This document shows positions 8,595 through 17,791 of a stretch of DNA of 64,000 bases, piece after piece. The notes under the pieces are model-generated. The model saw only the letters and a list, made by a program, of their open reading frames with translations, was not told the DNA's origin and searched no databases. Position 1 is the stretch's first letter. The number at the start of each line of letters is the position of its first letter. Source of the stretch: DATKWD01 sp963704815 (GTDB taxonomy: Bacteria > Actinomycetota > Acidimicrobiia > Acidimicrobiales > Salinilacustritrichaceae). The stretch is from positions 1,550,001 to 1,614,000 of the forward strand of contig CAVPHU010000001.1 of assembly GCA_963704815.1 (NCBI GenBank), written 5' to 3'. The translations under genes were made by a program, and so were the position numbers.

Positions 8595-9449
8595 ATGTCG
8601 CAGGAAGCCCTTGACGCGCTGATCGATCTGCTCGATCTCGAGCCGATCGAGGTGAACATCTTTCGCGGGGTGTCCCCCGACGAGGACCGCCAGCGGGTGT
8701 TCGGCGGGCAGGTCGCCGGACAGGCCCTGGTGGCCGCGGCCCGAACGGTCGACGACACCTTCGGCATCCACAGCCTCCACTCGTACTTCCTCCGCCCCGG
8801 CGACCCGAACGTGCCGATCCTCTACGAGGTCGATCGGATTCGTGACGGCCGCAGCTTCGTCACGCGACGAGTGGTCGCCATCCAGCACGGCAAGGCCATC
8901 TTCAACCTCGCCGCGTCCTTTCACGTCGCCGAGGAGGGGTTCGACCATCAGGCCGATGCCGGACTCGACGCCGTGCCCCGACCCGACGACCTCCCGGACT
9001 TCGACGAGCGGATGGCGCCCTACATCTCCGACGAACCCTGGTTCCACCGACCCCGCCCCATCGACAGCCGCTACGTCGACTGGAATCCGCCCGATCGCAA
9101 GGAGTCGCTCGACCCCCGACAGCGGATCTGGCTCCGGGCCGACGGCCGGCTCCCCGACGATCCGGTGATCCACCAGTGCATCCTCACCTACGCGTCCGAC
9201 ATGAGCGTGCTCGACACCGCCCTCCTGCCCCACGGCGGGAGCTGGCACGACCCGAACATGTTCATGGCCAGCCTCGACCACGCCATGTGGTTCCACCGGC
9301 CGTTCCGGATCGACGAGTGGATGCTCTACGACCAGGACAGTCCCACCGCCTCGAACGGCCGGGGCCTGGGGCGCGGTCTGATCTTCGACGCCGCCGGCAA
9401 CCTGGTGGTGTCGGTCGTCCAAGAAGGCTTGCTGCGCACGCTGCGCTGA
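8595..9449 (+). CDS. tesB: Acyl-CoA thioesterase II
   Basis: 284 residues, the normal length for TesB, a double hot-dog enzyme that hydrolyses medium- and long-chain acyl-CoA in the cytoplasm. The N-terminal half has VFGGQVAGQALVAAARTV and HSLHSYFLRPGDPNVPILYE. The second hot-dog shows YASDMSVLDTALLPHG, with the Asp of the Asp-Thr-Gln-type active site, and LDHAMWFHRPFR followed by DEWMLYDQDSP, both strongly conserved. It begins with ATG, diverging from the GtrA gene. Confidence 0.95.
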   Translation: MSQEALDALIDLLDLEPIEVNIFRGVSPDEDRQRVFGGQVAGQALVAAARTVDDTFGIHSLHSYFLRPGDPNVPILYEVDRIRDGRSFVTRRVVAIQHGKAIFNLAASFHVAEEGFDHQADAGLDAVPRPDDLPDFDERMAPYISDEPWFHRPRPIDSRYVDWNPPDRKESLDPRQRIWLRADGRLPDDPVIHQCILTYASDMSVLDTALLPHGGSWHDPNMFMASLDHAMWFHRPFRIDEWMLYDQDSPTASNGRGLGRGLIFDAAGNLVVSVVQEGLLRTLR

Positions 9450-9458
9450 GGCCGTTCC

Positions 9459-9839
9459 TCAGGACGGGCTGAGAGAGAAGAACCGCGATGCGGCGGCGGG
9501 TCCGGCCAGTCGGAGGTCGACCACGCCGTCTCGGTCGGCACGGAGCACCGTCGGGGCGGCCCGGACCGCCAGGAGATCGCTGAGATCGGGACGTTCGGTC
9601 GCGTCGATCGCCCTCACGGTGGCTCCTCGCTCGGACGAGCGCAGATGATCGAGCACCGGCCCGCAGGTCACACACGTCGGGGTCGTGAAGACCACCCAGG
9701 TCGGGCCGGGTCCGCGGAGCTCGGCCGGCAGCACCTCGGTGCTCCCCGTCGTCTGCAGCCCGGCCAACCGGCGCCGATACCACACGTTGGCCACCCCGAT
9801 CAGGAGGAAGAGCAGCGCCAGGATCTGGATGCGGGTCAC
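9459..9839 (-). CDS. Membrane-anchored thioredoxin-like protein
   Basis: 126 residues. A single N-terminal hydrophobic helix (IQILALLFLLIGVANVW) is followed by a short thioredoxin-fold domain with WVVFTTPTCVTCGPVLDHL, giving a C-x-x-C redox motif (CVTC) facing the cell exterior if the helix is an uncleaved anchor. The start is GTG at 9837-9839, overlapping the stop of the upstream DUF4395 gene (GTGA). DUF4395 and thioredoxin-like genes often pair in actinobacteria; a joint thiol-redox role is inferred. The longer open frame upstream of this GTG is the shadow of DUF4395 coding sequence. Confidence 0.75.
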   Translation of the reverse strand: MTRIQILALLFLLIGVANVWYRRRLAGLQTTGSTEVLPAELRGPGPTWVVFTTPTCVTCGPVLDHLRSSERGATVRAIDATERPDLSDLLAVRAAPTVLRADRDGVVDLRLAGPAAASRFFSLSPS

Positions 9840-10275
9840 CGGGACGCGACCTCGATCTCGACCCCGGATCGGCGCGAACCAGCAGGTAGATCTCACACCC
9901 CACGCAGATGCCGGTCGTGGCCGCGAGGCCGGCCAGCGCGGCCACGACGAGCGAGAGCCCCCAGGCCAGGCCCGTGGCGCCGGCCAGCAGTGCCAGCGAG
10001 GCGGCACCGAGGAAGACGACCCCGACGGCCGCGGAGAACCGTGGTGGGCGTGGGTCTTCGAGGTACGCAGGGGGGCCGAGACGGGGCCGGACGACTTCTC
10101 TGAAGAACCGGAGCGTCGGGCTGTGGGCCGGTCCGAAGGCCGCGCCGAGCAACAGCACCAGCGCGAAGACCGGGATCAGGGCCCGCACGTCGAAGACGAA
10201 CCCTGCGAGGAGTCCGACGGCGAGGACCGCCTGGTTGAAGCGAGGACCTCGGGGATCGATGGGGTCGGGCGTCAC
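9836..10275 (-). CDS. DUF4395 family membrane protein (one frameshift)
   Basis: About 146 residues. It starts with GTG at 10275 (VTPDPIDPRGPRFNQA) and contains DPRGPRFNQAVLA, several hydrophobic helices, and the C-terminal ICVGCEIYLLVRA segment, with the C-x-x-C (CVGC) typical of DUF4395. The frame then runs on without a stop through the next gene. Adding one base near 9866 restores the ending GVEIEVASR followed by TGA that overlaps the thioredoxin GTG start exactly. This supports a single-base deletion in the sequence rather than a real fusion. DUF4395 function is unknown; its Cys pair and thioredoxin neighbour suggest membrane thiol chemistry. Confidence 0.75.
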
Positions 10276-10355
10276 AGGTGCACAAACATGACCAACCTGG
10301 TCAACATTCCCGAGCGCCCACCTCACCGCGCCGGCCGGGACGTAGCCTCGCACCC

Positions 10356-11343
10356 ATGAATCGCTCGCGGACAGGCTGCGCGGGGTTGGTCGCCCTCGCA
10401 CTGCTGCTCACCGCCTGTGGCACCAGCGATGCGGCCGACCAGCGGTCTGCCCCAGTGCCCACATCCGAACCATCCACGACCGCGACGACGAACGCAACGA
10501 CGACCACAACCGTGCCTCCGACGACCACGACCGCGCCGCCGACAACCACCACGACCCGGCCGATCGAGGAGCTCAGGACACCCGTGGCCGCGGACGACCC
10601 GGCCGGGCTCGCCGCGCAGATCGTCGAGGCCGAGACGGCGATCCGCGATCCCGCCACCCCGCCCGACGTGCTCGCGAACGCCGGGCTGCTGCAGCAGGTC
10701 GCCTACCGACAGCTCGGAACCCATCCCGAGTGGGACCTCCTGGTTCTCGCCGAGGTTCCCGAGGACCTCTGGCCCGCGGTGCTGCTCCATGCGCAGGCGC
10801 GGACGCGAGTTCCGCGGCATGGTCACCCGGCTCCAGGAGAACGTGCCGGCCTGGCGCATCGTCGAGCCCGAACCGGCCGACGAACTCCTCGGCTACTACC
10901 AGGAGGCCGAGGCCGAGTTCGGGATCGCCTGGCAGTACCTGGCCGCGATCAACCTGGTGGAGACCGGGATGGGGCGCATCCGTGGCACGTCGGTGGCTGG
11001 GGCCCAGGGTCCAATGCAGTTCATCCCGTCGACGTGGGACGCCTTCGGTGAGGGCGACATCAACGACCCCCGCGACGCAATCTTCGCCGCCGCCCGCTAC
11101 CTGCGGCACAACGGGGGCCACGAAGGCAACATCGACGGTGCCCTGTTCCGCTACAACAACCACAACAACTACGTCCGCGGGGTCAAGGCCTACGCCGAGA
11201 TCATGTTCGACGATCCGCGGACCTACTACGGCCTCCACCAGTGGCAGGTGGTCTTCCTCACCGTGCGGGGCGACGTCATCTTGTTCCCCGGGTACGCCGA
11301 GACCTCGCCGGTTCCCGTCGACGACCACCTCGCACGGAGCTGA
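10356..11343 (+). CDS. Lipoprotein with transglycosylase (SLT) domain, one frameshift
   Basis: About 328 residues. A lipoprotein signal peptide ends in LALALLLTAC (lipobox LTAC), followed by a Ser/Thr-rich linker about 50 residues long. The C-terminal half is an SLT lytic transglycosylase domain: AAINLVETGMGR holds the catalytic-type Glu, then VAGAQGPMQFIPSTWDAFG and AAARYLRHNGG. Such enzymes cleave peptidoglycan outside the membrane. The N-terminal frame leaves the coding path near 10800, and the domain continues in another frame (REFRGMVTRLQENVPAW), so one base is missing or extra there. An upstream in-frame ATG at 10278 would bury the signal peptide and is rejected. Confidence 0.8.
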
Positions 11344-11554
11344 CGGCCCCGCCGAAGGTGGACGTCCTGAGAGAATGCGGTAGCGTGAGCGGGTCGCCGG
11401 CCACCCGTGGGTCGCCGGTCACCCTCGCCGGAGAGCGACCTCCGGCTCAAGGTGTTCCGTCGTCGCCGTTCACGGCCCGACGGAATCCGCACTCGAAGTC
11501 GGCGGCACATGCCGTCGAACGAACCGAAAGCGAAAGCGCATCACCAGCACCGCC

Positions 11555-14500
11555 ATGACGGCGTCGAACACCGGGGCCGAGTTCGAACAACTCGTCCAGG
11601 ACCACCTCGACGAGATCGCCGACGACCACGCCGAGTCGATGTTGCGCGCCCACGAGGCGCGCTCGGCGCCGCACCCTGCAGCGCATCTTCGACGATGTCG
11701 ACGACACGCTCTTCGATCTCCGTCGCGACTACCGCGGCCCCCACCGCGGGCAGGTGCTGGCCGACTTCGAAGATCAGCGGGCCCGCGTCGCCGTGGTGCT
11801 CGCCAGCCTCGGCGTCGAGGTCGACCTCGACGAACTCGACCAGATCGACGACGCCGAGCTCGCCGGGACTTCGGGGCCGGCCGAGCCGGCCGGCGCTGCC
11901 GCTGCACCCAAGGTCAAGGACGGGACGGCCCAGCTCCAGCTCTCCTGGACCCCGGGCCAGCTCATCGCCTGGTCGTCGGGCCACAACGCCCGCCACGAAC
12001 GGACCGAAGCCGTCACCGCCCGACTCGAACGCATCGGTGGCGGCCAGCTCGGCTGGGAAGAGCGCCGAGCGGTCAAGGTGCCCGACGGCAGTCGCGCCGA
12101 CGCCGTCGAGACCGGGATCATCAACGGACTCGGCTGGCTGACGGCGCTGCGTACGGTGACCGACGAGACGACCGGAGCCAGCGTGAGCTGGATGGGCGCC
12201 GTTGCGGCGCTCGCCGTCCGGCTCGCCACCCAGGGCCGCATGGTCCCCACCGTCAAGAAGCTCAAGCGCCGACTCACCGACGAACAACGCGAGAAGCAGC
12301 TGGCGTCCTACGTGGTGCGATGGTCGCCGGCCCTGATCGGCGATGCCGAACTCACCGCACTCGCCGAGAGCCTCCCTCCCACGGTCACCGTCCTCGAGAA
12401 TCGCCGGGACGCCAAGGCCTTCACCGTGGCCGTGCTGTCCGACCTCATCGATGCCGTGTGCTGTACCGCCGCCTCGCGGCTCGAGACACCCGCACCCCCC
12501 GAGGAGCCAAGGTCCAAGACCGACGTCTCCGAGGTGATGCTGGCCAACCTCGACGGCACGGTCTTCGATGCTCCCAGCCGTTACGGCTCCGAGATCGCCA
12601 GCCGCCTCGATCGCTGGAGTCGCCCGATCGTCGGGCCACAGACGGTCGAGCTCACGGTCCTCCTCGATCCGCCGGGTGACGCCGACGACTGGTATCTCGC
12701 CGTCAAGGCACCCGGTCCCGAGGGCGACCTCGAACCCATCGAGTCCGCGATCGTGAACGCGAGCGGAACGCGCGGCAAGGACCTCCAAGATCAGCTCACC
12801 CGCCTCGAACGCCTCTTTCCTCCCCTCCTCCGGCCGGGCGCCCGCCGACGGGGCGAGGTCATCCTCAGCCAGGACGAGGCGTGGCAGCTCATGAGCGGGA
12901 CCGGCGACGCGCTCCAGGCAGCGGGCTACGACGTCAGGGTCCCCCAACTGGGCAAGGCGCAAGCCGACGCCATCACTCCGGCTGACCGCCGACGACGCCG
13001 ACGAGTCGGTGGTCGGCGCCCAGCAGCTGGCCAACGTCAGCTGGTCTGCGGTGTTCGACGACGTCGAACTCAGCGCCGAGGACATCCGCGCCCTGGCGAC
13101 CGAAGCCCGACCCCTGGTCCAGTCACGGGGCCGGTGGGTCGAGCTCGACAAGGCCGACCTCGCCGCCGCCGCACGCGGCGCTGGCCGACCGAGCCGACAC
13201 GACGAAGCTCACGGGCGCCGACATGCTGCGACATGCCCTCGGACTCGAGGGTTCGCCGCTCGAAGGCGGGATCTCGCTCGGTGGCGAGGGCTGGGCCGCC
13301 GATCTGCTCCGCAGTGCCCGCGACATCCCGACGACGCTCCCCACGAGCCCCGAGGGATTCGAGGGCGAGCTCCGCACTACCAGGCCGAGGCCCTCGCCTG
13401 GCTGAACTTCCTCGACCGGTCGGGCCTCGGCGGCTGTCTCGCCCTCGACATGGGGCTCGGCAAGACCCCGACCATGCTCGCCGCACCTCCGCTCTCGACG
13501 GACCACGGCCCGGCGCTGGTGATCGCACCTCCGGCGGTCGTCGGCAACTGGGCCGCCGAAGCCGCGCCGCTTCACCCCTGGTCTCGAGGTCGAGGTCCAC
13601 CACGGACCGAACCGGGCGGCGCCGACGCGCATCGAGGCCATGGCGGCGAACGCCGACCTCGTGATCACCACCTACGGCACCGCTGTGCGCGACATCGACG
13701 CGCTCGAGAAGGTCGACATGGGGCAAGGTCGTGCTCGACGAGGCCCAGGCCATCAAGAACCCGGCGAGCGACACCGCGCAGCAGCTCCGGCGGCATCGCC
13801 GCGCGGACCCGCCTCGCCCTGACCGGCACGCCGATCGAGAACGGCCTCGGCGACCTGTGGGCGATCCTCGACTTCGCCAACCCGGGGCTCGTCGGTCCCA
13901 GGCCGGCGTTCATCGCCCAGCTCTCCGAGGCCGGCACCGGGCAAGGACGCCGCCGAGCGAGCGCTGCGCGCGCTCAACGGCATCCTCGTGTTCCGTCGGA
14001 CCAAGCCCGAGCCGGCCATCGCCGCCGAGCTCCCCGACCGCATCGACGAACTCGACCACTGCACCATGACGCCCGAACAGATCGGGCTCTACCAGGCGGT
14101 GCTCGACGACCTCGTCCGCGAGACGGCCGACGACGACACGCCCCAACGCAAGGGCGCCGTGCTCGCCGCGATCACGGCCTTGAAGCAGATCTGCAACCAC
14201 CCGGTGAACTTCCAGCCGACGACGACGGTCCGACTCGAGGGGCGATCCGGCAAGCTGACCCGACTCGACGAGATCGTCGACACCGTGTTCGCCGCAGGCG
14301 AGCGGGTGCTGGTCTTCACCCACTTCGCGTCGTGGGGCGAGCGGCTGGCCGACCACCTCACCGAGCGCACCGGCATGCCGACATCGACTGCTACCACGGC
14401 GGGCTCGGCCGCTCGCGCCCGGGACAAGATGGTCGACGAGTTCCAGCGCGGGCGAGGGCGCCGGCGCCCTGGTGCTGTCGCTCAAGGCCGGCGGCACCGG

Positions 14501-14845
14501 CCTCAACCTGACCGCCGCGAGCCACGTCGTGCTCTACGACCGCTGGTGGAACCCGGCGGTCGAGGACCAGGCCCGCGACCGGGTGTGGCGGATCGGTCAG
14601 ACAGAACACGGTCATCTGCCACCGCCTGGTGTGCCCCGGCACCGTCGACGAGCGGGTCGAGGAGGTCGTGGCCGGCAAGCGCCAGATCGCCGACCTGGTG
14701 CTCCCGAAGTCCAGTTCGATCGGCGACCTCGACACCGAACAGCTGCAGGTCGCGCTCGGCATCGACGTCGACCAGCTCCTCACCGACGACGAGTCCGAGT
14801 TGACCTCGGACCGAGACTCTCGCCGCCACCGGAGCGACCTCGTGA
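11555..14845 (+). CDS. SNF2-family DNA helicase/ATPase broken by about a dozen frameshifts
   Basis: Reading across frames gives a protein of about 1,090 residues. The N-terminal half is the bacterial SNF2-associated region. The ATPase core follows: DMGLGKTPTMLA (Walker A, near 13450), LVIAPPAVVGNWAAEA (Ia), ITTYGTAVRDIDAL, VVLDEAQAIKNPASD (DEAQ box, near 13731), LALTGTPIENGLGDLWAIL (III), VFRRTKPEPAIAAELP, VLVFTHFASWGERLADHL, SLKAGGTGLNLTAASHVVLY and DRVWRIGQTE (motif VI). Frame jumps occur near 11664, 12975, 13175, 13375, 13565, 13722, 13790, 13940, 14375, 14405, 14450, 14600 and 14800. Every segment keeps its motifs, with no nonsense codon in the correct frame. The restored end, TETLAATGATS, stops at a TGA overlapping the next GTG. 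Confidence 0.8.
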
Positions 14846-15210
14846 GCGACGCCGAACGACAACACCAAGGGCTCGGGCCGGTCTCGCCGCCGTGGCGGAC
14901 GCAATCGACCGAGCGGTCGCAACACCGCGAGCAGCGGCGGCGGCGGGGAGCAAAGGGCCGGCCCGAGATCCCCGACGACTTCTGGGGCGACGTCGATTCG
15001 GTCCCCGACACCGCGGGCACGGTCCACATCACCCACGCTCCAGCGGCGGTGGTGCAGTCGCTGGGCCGGGTGCCGCTGCCGGGCCACGAGGTCCCCGCCG
15101 AGCACACCTTCAAGCTGGTCTACGACTACGCGGTCAACCTGGCTTCGACCCTCGCCGTCGCCGGCGAACTGATCGATCCCGAGGAGCTCCAGGGATCCAA
15201 CGGCGGCTGA
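14842..15210 (+). CDS. Small conserved-looking protein after the SNF2 gene (probable frameshift)
   Basis: About 122 residues. GTG at 14842 overlaps the restored SNF2 stop (GTGA). The first codons read VSDAER. The sequence then makes sense in the neighbouring frame as a basic Ser/Gly/Arg-rich tail (KGSGRSRRRGGRNRPSGRN) before returning to the starting frame for PEIPDDFWGDVDSVPD and HTFKLVYDYAVNLASTLAVA. Two small indels are therefore likely between 14850 and 14960. I do not recognise the family. Its TGA overlaps the ATG of the S4 gene (TGATG), so SNF2, this gene and the S4 gene appear to be one transcriptional unit. Confidence 0.5.
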   Translation: MSDAERQHQGLGPVSPPWRTQSTERSQHREQRRRRGAKGRPEIPDDFWGDVDSVPDTAGTVHITHAPAAVVQSLGRVPLPGHEVPAEHTFKLVYDYAVNLASTLAVAGELIDPEELQGSNGG

Positions 15211-15589
15211 TGGACTCGACCCGGGTCGACCGCTGGCTCTGGGCGGTGCGCCTCGCCAAGACCCGCTCGGCCGCCAGTGCGTTGTGCAAGGCCGGCCACG
15301 TCGAGGTCAACGGGCGCTCTGCGAAGCCGTCGACACCGGTGACGGTCGGCGATCGGGTCACGGCCCGAATCCACCGCCGCGACCGCATCGCGGTGGTCCA
15401 GCGGGTCATCGACAAGCGCGTCGGAGCCGCCATCGCCGCCGAGTGCTACGACGATCACTCGCCGGTCGAACCCGCCGCCGACCGCACGGGGCCGACCAGG
15501 GAGCCATCGCACGCCGCGACCCAGGGGCCGGTCGCCCCACCAAACGCGACCGTCGTCGCCTCGACCAGTGGCGCGATCGCAACCGCTGA
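15210..15589 (+). CDS. RNA-binding S4 domain protein (Hsp15/RqcP-like), one frameshift
   Basis: About 126 residues. The S4 domain is at the N-terminus: TRVDRWLWAVRLAKTRSAA, then CKAGHVEVNGRSAKPSTPV, with the typical R-x-D-x-W-L-W start of the Hsp15 group, which binds ribosome or nascent-chain-stalled 50S subunits. The initial frame degrades after DDHSPVEPAADRTGPT; the family's basic tail GAGRPTKRDRRRLDQW is read in the next frame and ends at 15589. One base is therefore missing or extra between about 15480 and 15515. Without the correction the frame would falsely fuse to the downstream GNAT stub. Confidence 0.8.
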
Positions 15590-15660
15590 AGCCCGTCCCG
15601 ACGCTCCCCCAGCAGAACTCGCTGCCGAATCCGAACAGAAGGTGCCAAGATCGGTCGCCA

Positions 15661-15806
15661 TGAGCACGATTCGGCCCTACGAGAATCGTGACCGCGACGA
15701 CGTCGTGCGCATCTGGCGCGAGGTCGGCTGGATCGACGACAGCGAGCGGGAAGCCGGCGGTCTGGAAGCGCTGCTCGACGGCGGGCTCGCACTGCCGTAC
15801 ACCTGA
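15661..15806 (+). pseudogene. Truncated GNAT acetyltransferase stub
   Basis: 48 codons: MSTIRPYENRDRDDVVRIWR, then EVGWIDDSEREAGGLEALL, which match the N-terminal strand and helix of Eis-like GNAT N-acetyltransferases. The frame stops after GLALPYT, and the next 50 bases before the SDR gene hold no continuation in any frame. The remaining three quarters of the gene, including the acetyl-CoA binding motif, is absent. This looks like a real deletion rather than an indel. The upstream S4 gene frame only appears joined to it because of the frameshift in that gene. Confidence 0.6.
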
Positions 15807-15859
15807 ACCCCGGGGTCCACTTCTGACGTCTCGATCCTGATCCGACCTACAGTCCGAGC

Positions 15860-16603
15860 ATGGATTTCGGGATCTCAGGCCGGACTGCAGCTGTGGCGGG
15901 GGCGTCCGCCGGCCTCGGTTGGTCGTCGGCGAAAGCGCTCGCCGCCGAGGGCGTCCGGGTCGCCATCTGCGGTCGCGACCGCGAGCGCATCGAAGCGGCC
16001 GCTGCGAGGATCGACGGCGACGTGACCCCGCTGGTCGCCGACGTCTCGACCGTCGACGGCGCATCGGGGTTCGTGGCCGATGCCGTCGACACCCTCGGCT
16101 CGGTCGACATCCTCGTCACCAACGCAGGCGGGCCACCTCCCGGCAACTTCGCCTCGACCGAGGTCGAGGCCTACCTGGCCGCAGTGAACCTGAACCTCAT
16201 GTCGACGATCGCACTGTGCAAGGCCGCCATCGACCCGATGCGCGCTCGTGGCTGGGGCCGAGTGGTGGCCATCACGTCGGCCACGGTGCAGCAGCCCGAG
16301 CCCCAGCTCATCCTGAGCAACACGGCCCGCACCGGCGCCACGGCGTTCCTGAAGACGGTGGCCACCGAGGTCGCTGCCGACGGGGTCACCGTCACCTGGG
16401 CCCAGCCCGGTTTCCACGACACCGCGCGACTGCGTGACCTCGGGATCGACCTCGACCAGCTCGCGCAGGACGTCCCCGCGAAGACGATCGGCGACCCCGA
16501 CGACTTCGGGGCCGCGGTCGCCTTTCTCTGCTCGGAGCAGGCGAGGTACATCACCGGGACCGGGATCCGGGTCGACGGCGGGCGCACCCGCGGCCTGCCC
16601 TGA
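15860..16603 (+). CDS. Short-chain dehydrogenase/reductase, atypical active site
   Basis: 247 residues of classical SDR size. AAVAGASAGLGWSSAKALAA is the cofactor-binding loop (GxxxGxG-type variant), ILVTNAGGPPPG the NAG motif, and RVVAITSATVQQPEP the segment with the catalytic Ser. The usual YxxxK is absent: the position reads SNTARTGATAFLK. This variant is seen in a FabG-like SDR branch with S-N-x-x-R, so the enzyme is probably folded but its chemistry is uncertain. The C-terminus GTGIRVDGGRTRGLP is standard. A lone gene in its immediate context, upstream of an FMN-dependent oxidase. Confidence 0.8.
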   Translation: MDFGISGRTAAVAGASAGLGWSSAKALAAEGVRVAICGRDRERIEAAAARIDGDVTPLVADVSTVDGASGFVADAVDTLGSVDILVTNAGGPPPGNFASTEVEAYLAAVNLNLMSTIALCKAAIDPMRARGWGRVVAITSATVQQPEPQLILSNTARTGATAFLKTVATEVAADGVTVTWAQPGFHDTARLRDLGIDLDQLAQDVPAKTIGDPDDFGAAVAFLCSEQARYITGTGIRVDGGRTRGLP

Positions 16604-16636
16604 TGGCCACCGAATTGCGCGAGGCACCCTGAACCC

Positions 16637-17779
16637 GTGGGCAACCCCGTCGACGACCTCCCGGCGATCAGCGACCTCGAGCGTCGTGCTCGTCGGCGCA
16701 TCCCCCGCTTCGCATGGGAGTACCTGGCCAGCGGGACGGGAGCCGACCAGACGGTCCGACGCAACGTCGACGCGCTGGCCGAGGTCTGCTTCGTTCCCCA
16801 GTTGCTCAAAGGTCCCCTCGACCCCGTGCTCGCGACCGACCTCTTCGGTGTCTCCTACGCCGCGCCCATCGGGATCGCGCCCGTGGGCCTCACCGGGCTG
16901 ATCTGGCCGGGCGCCGACGAGGCCCTGGCCGTGACCGCAGCCGAGCGGCGGATTCCGTACGTGCTCTCCACGGTGGCCACCGAGCGTCCCGAGGTGGCCG
17001 GTCCGAACGCGGGCGGCATGGGGTGGTTCCAGCTGTACCCCCCTCGGGACGAGCGCATCCGTTCGAGCATGCTCGAACGGGCCGCAGCGTCGGGGTTCAC
17101 GACCCTGGTGGTGACCGCCGACGTGCCGGCTCCCAGCCAGCGGGAGCGGCAACGCAAGGCTCGGATTCGCGTCCCGCCCAAGATCGGACCCTCGCTGATC
17201 GCCCAAGCCGCCGTCAGACCGGCGTGGACGCGAGCGCTGCTGAGCCACGGCATGCCGCGATTCCGCGGCCTCGAGGCCTACCTCGACCGGGCCACGATGC
17301 AGCAGAGCGCCGGCTTCGTCGGGGCGAATCTCGGCGGCACGCTCTCCTACGCCTACCTCGAGGAGGTTCGTGATCTCTGGGACGGGCCGATCGTGGTCAA
17401 GGGGATCCTCGATCCCGACGACGCTCGCCGCTGCGTCGACTCCGGCGCCGATGCCATCGCCGTCTCCAACCACGGCGGACGCCAACTCGACGCCGCACCC
17501 GCAGCCATCGACGCGCTTCCGGTCGTGGTCGACCACGTCGGATCGTCCGTTCCGGTGTTGTTCGACAGCGGTGTCCGCTCGGGCCTCGACGTCGCCCGAG
17601 CCCTTGCCCTCGGCGCCTCGTTCGTCTTCTGTGGTCGGGCCTTCATGTTCGGACTCGGGGCGCTCGGACGCGAAGGCGTCGGCCATGCCCTCGACATCCT
17701 CACCAACGGCCTGAGCAATGTGATGATCCAGACGGGCTGCGAGCGCGTCGAGCAACTCGCCGAGCGTCTCCAGGACTGA
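16637..17779 (+). CDS. FMN-dependent alpha-hydroxy-acid oxidase/dehydrogenase
   Basis: 380 residues of TIM-barrel FMN enzyme, family of lactate 2-monooxygenase, glycolate oxidase and L-lactate dehydrogenase. Landmarks are PIGIAPVGLTGLIWPGADEA, the STVATERPEVA segment, GWFQLYPPRD, IVVKGILDPDDARRCVDSGA with the FMN-phosphate Lys, and the active-site signature SNHGGRQLD with catalytic His and Arg. VLFDSGVRSGLDVARALALG follows. The precise 2-hydroxy acid cannot be read from the sequence. Start is GTG at 16637, 33 bp after the SDR stop, so co-transcription is possible. Confidence 0.88.
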   Translation: MGNPVDDLPAISDLERRARRRIPRFAWEYLASGTGADQTVRRNVDALAEVCFVPQLLKGPLDPVLATDLFGVSYAAPIGIAPVGLTGLIWPGADEALAVTAAERRIPYVLSTVATERPEVAGPNAGGMGWFQLYPPRDERIRSSMLERAAASGFTTLVVTADVPAPSQRERQRKARIRVPPKIGPSLIAQAAVRPAWTRALLSHGMPRFRGLEAYLDRATMQQSAGFVGANLGGTLSYAYLEEVRDLWDGPIVVKGILDPDDARRCVDSGADAIAVSNHGGRQLDAAPAAIDALPVVVDHVGSSVPVLFDSGVRSGLDVARALALGASFVFCGRAFMFGLGALGREGVGHALDILTNGLSNVMIQTGCERVEQLAERLQD

Positions 17780-17791
17780 CGCGGCCGAAGG

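Noticed and set aside
10356..11343. Thr-rich repeat region after the lipoprotein signal peptide as a possible repeat element or CRISPR-like array
   Set aside because: It is a low-complexity Ser/Thr linker encoded by ACC/ACG/ACA codons, common in actinobacterial secreted proteins. No direct repeats with unique spacers occur here or elsewhere in the window.
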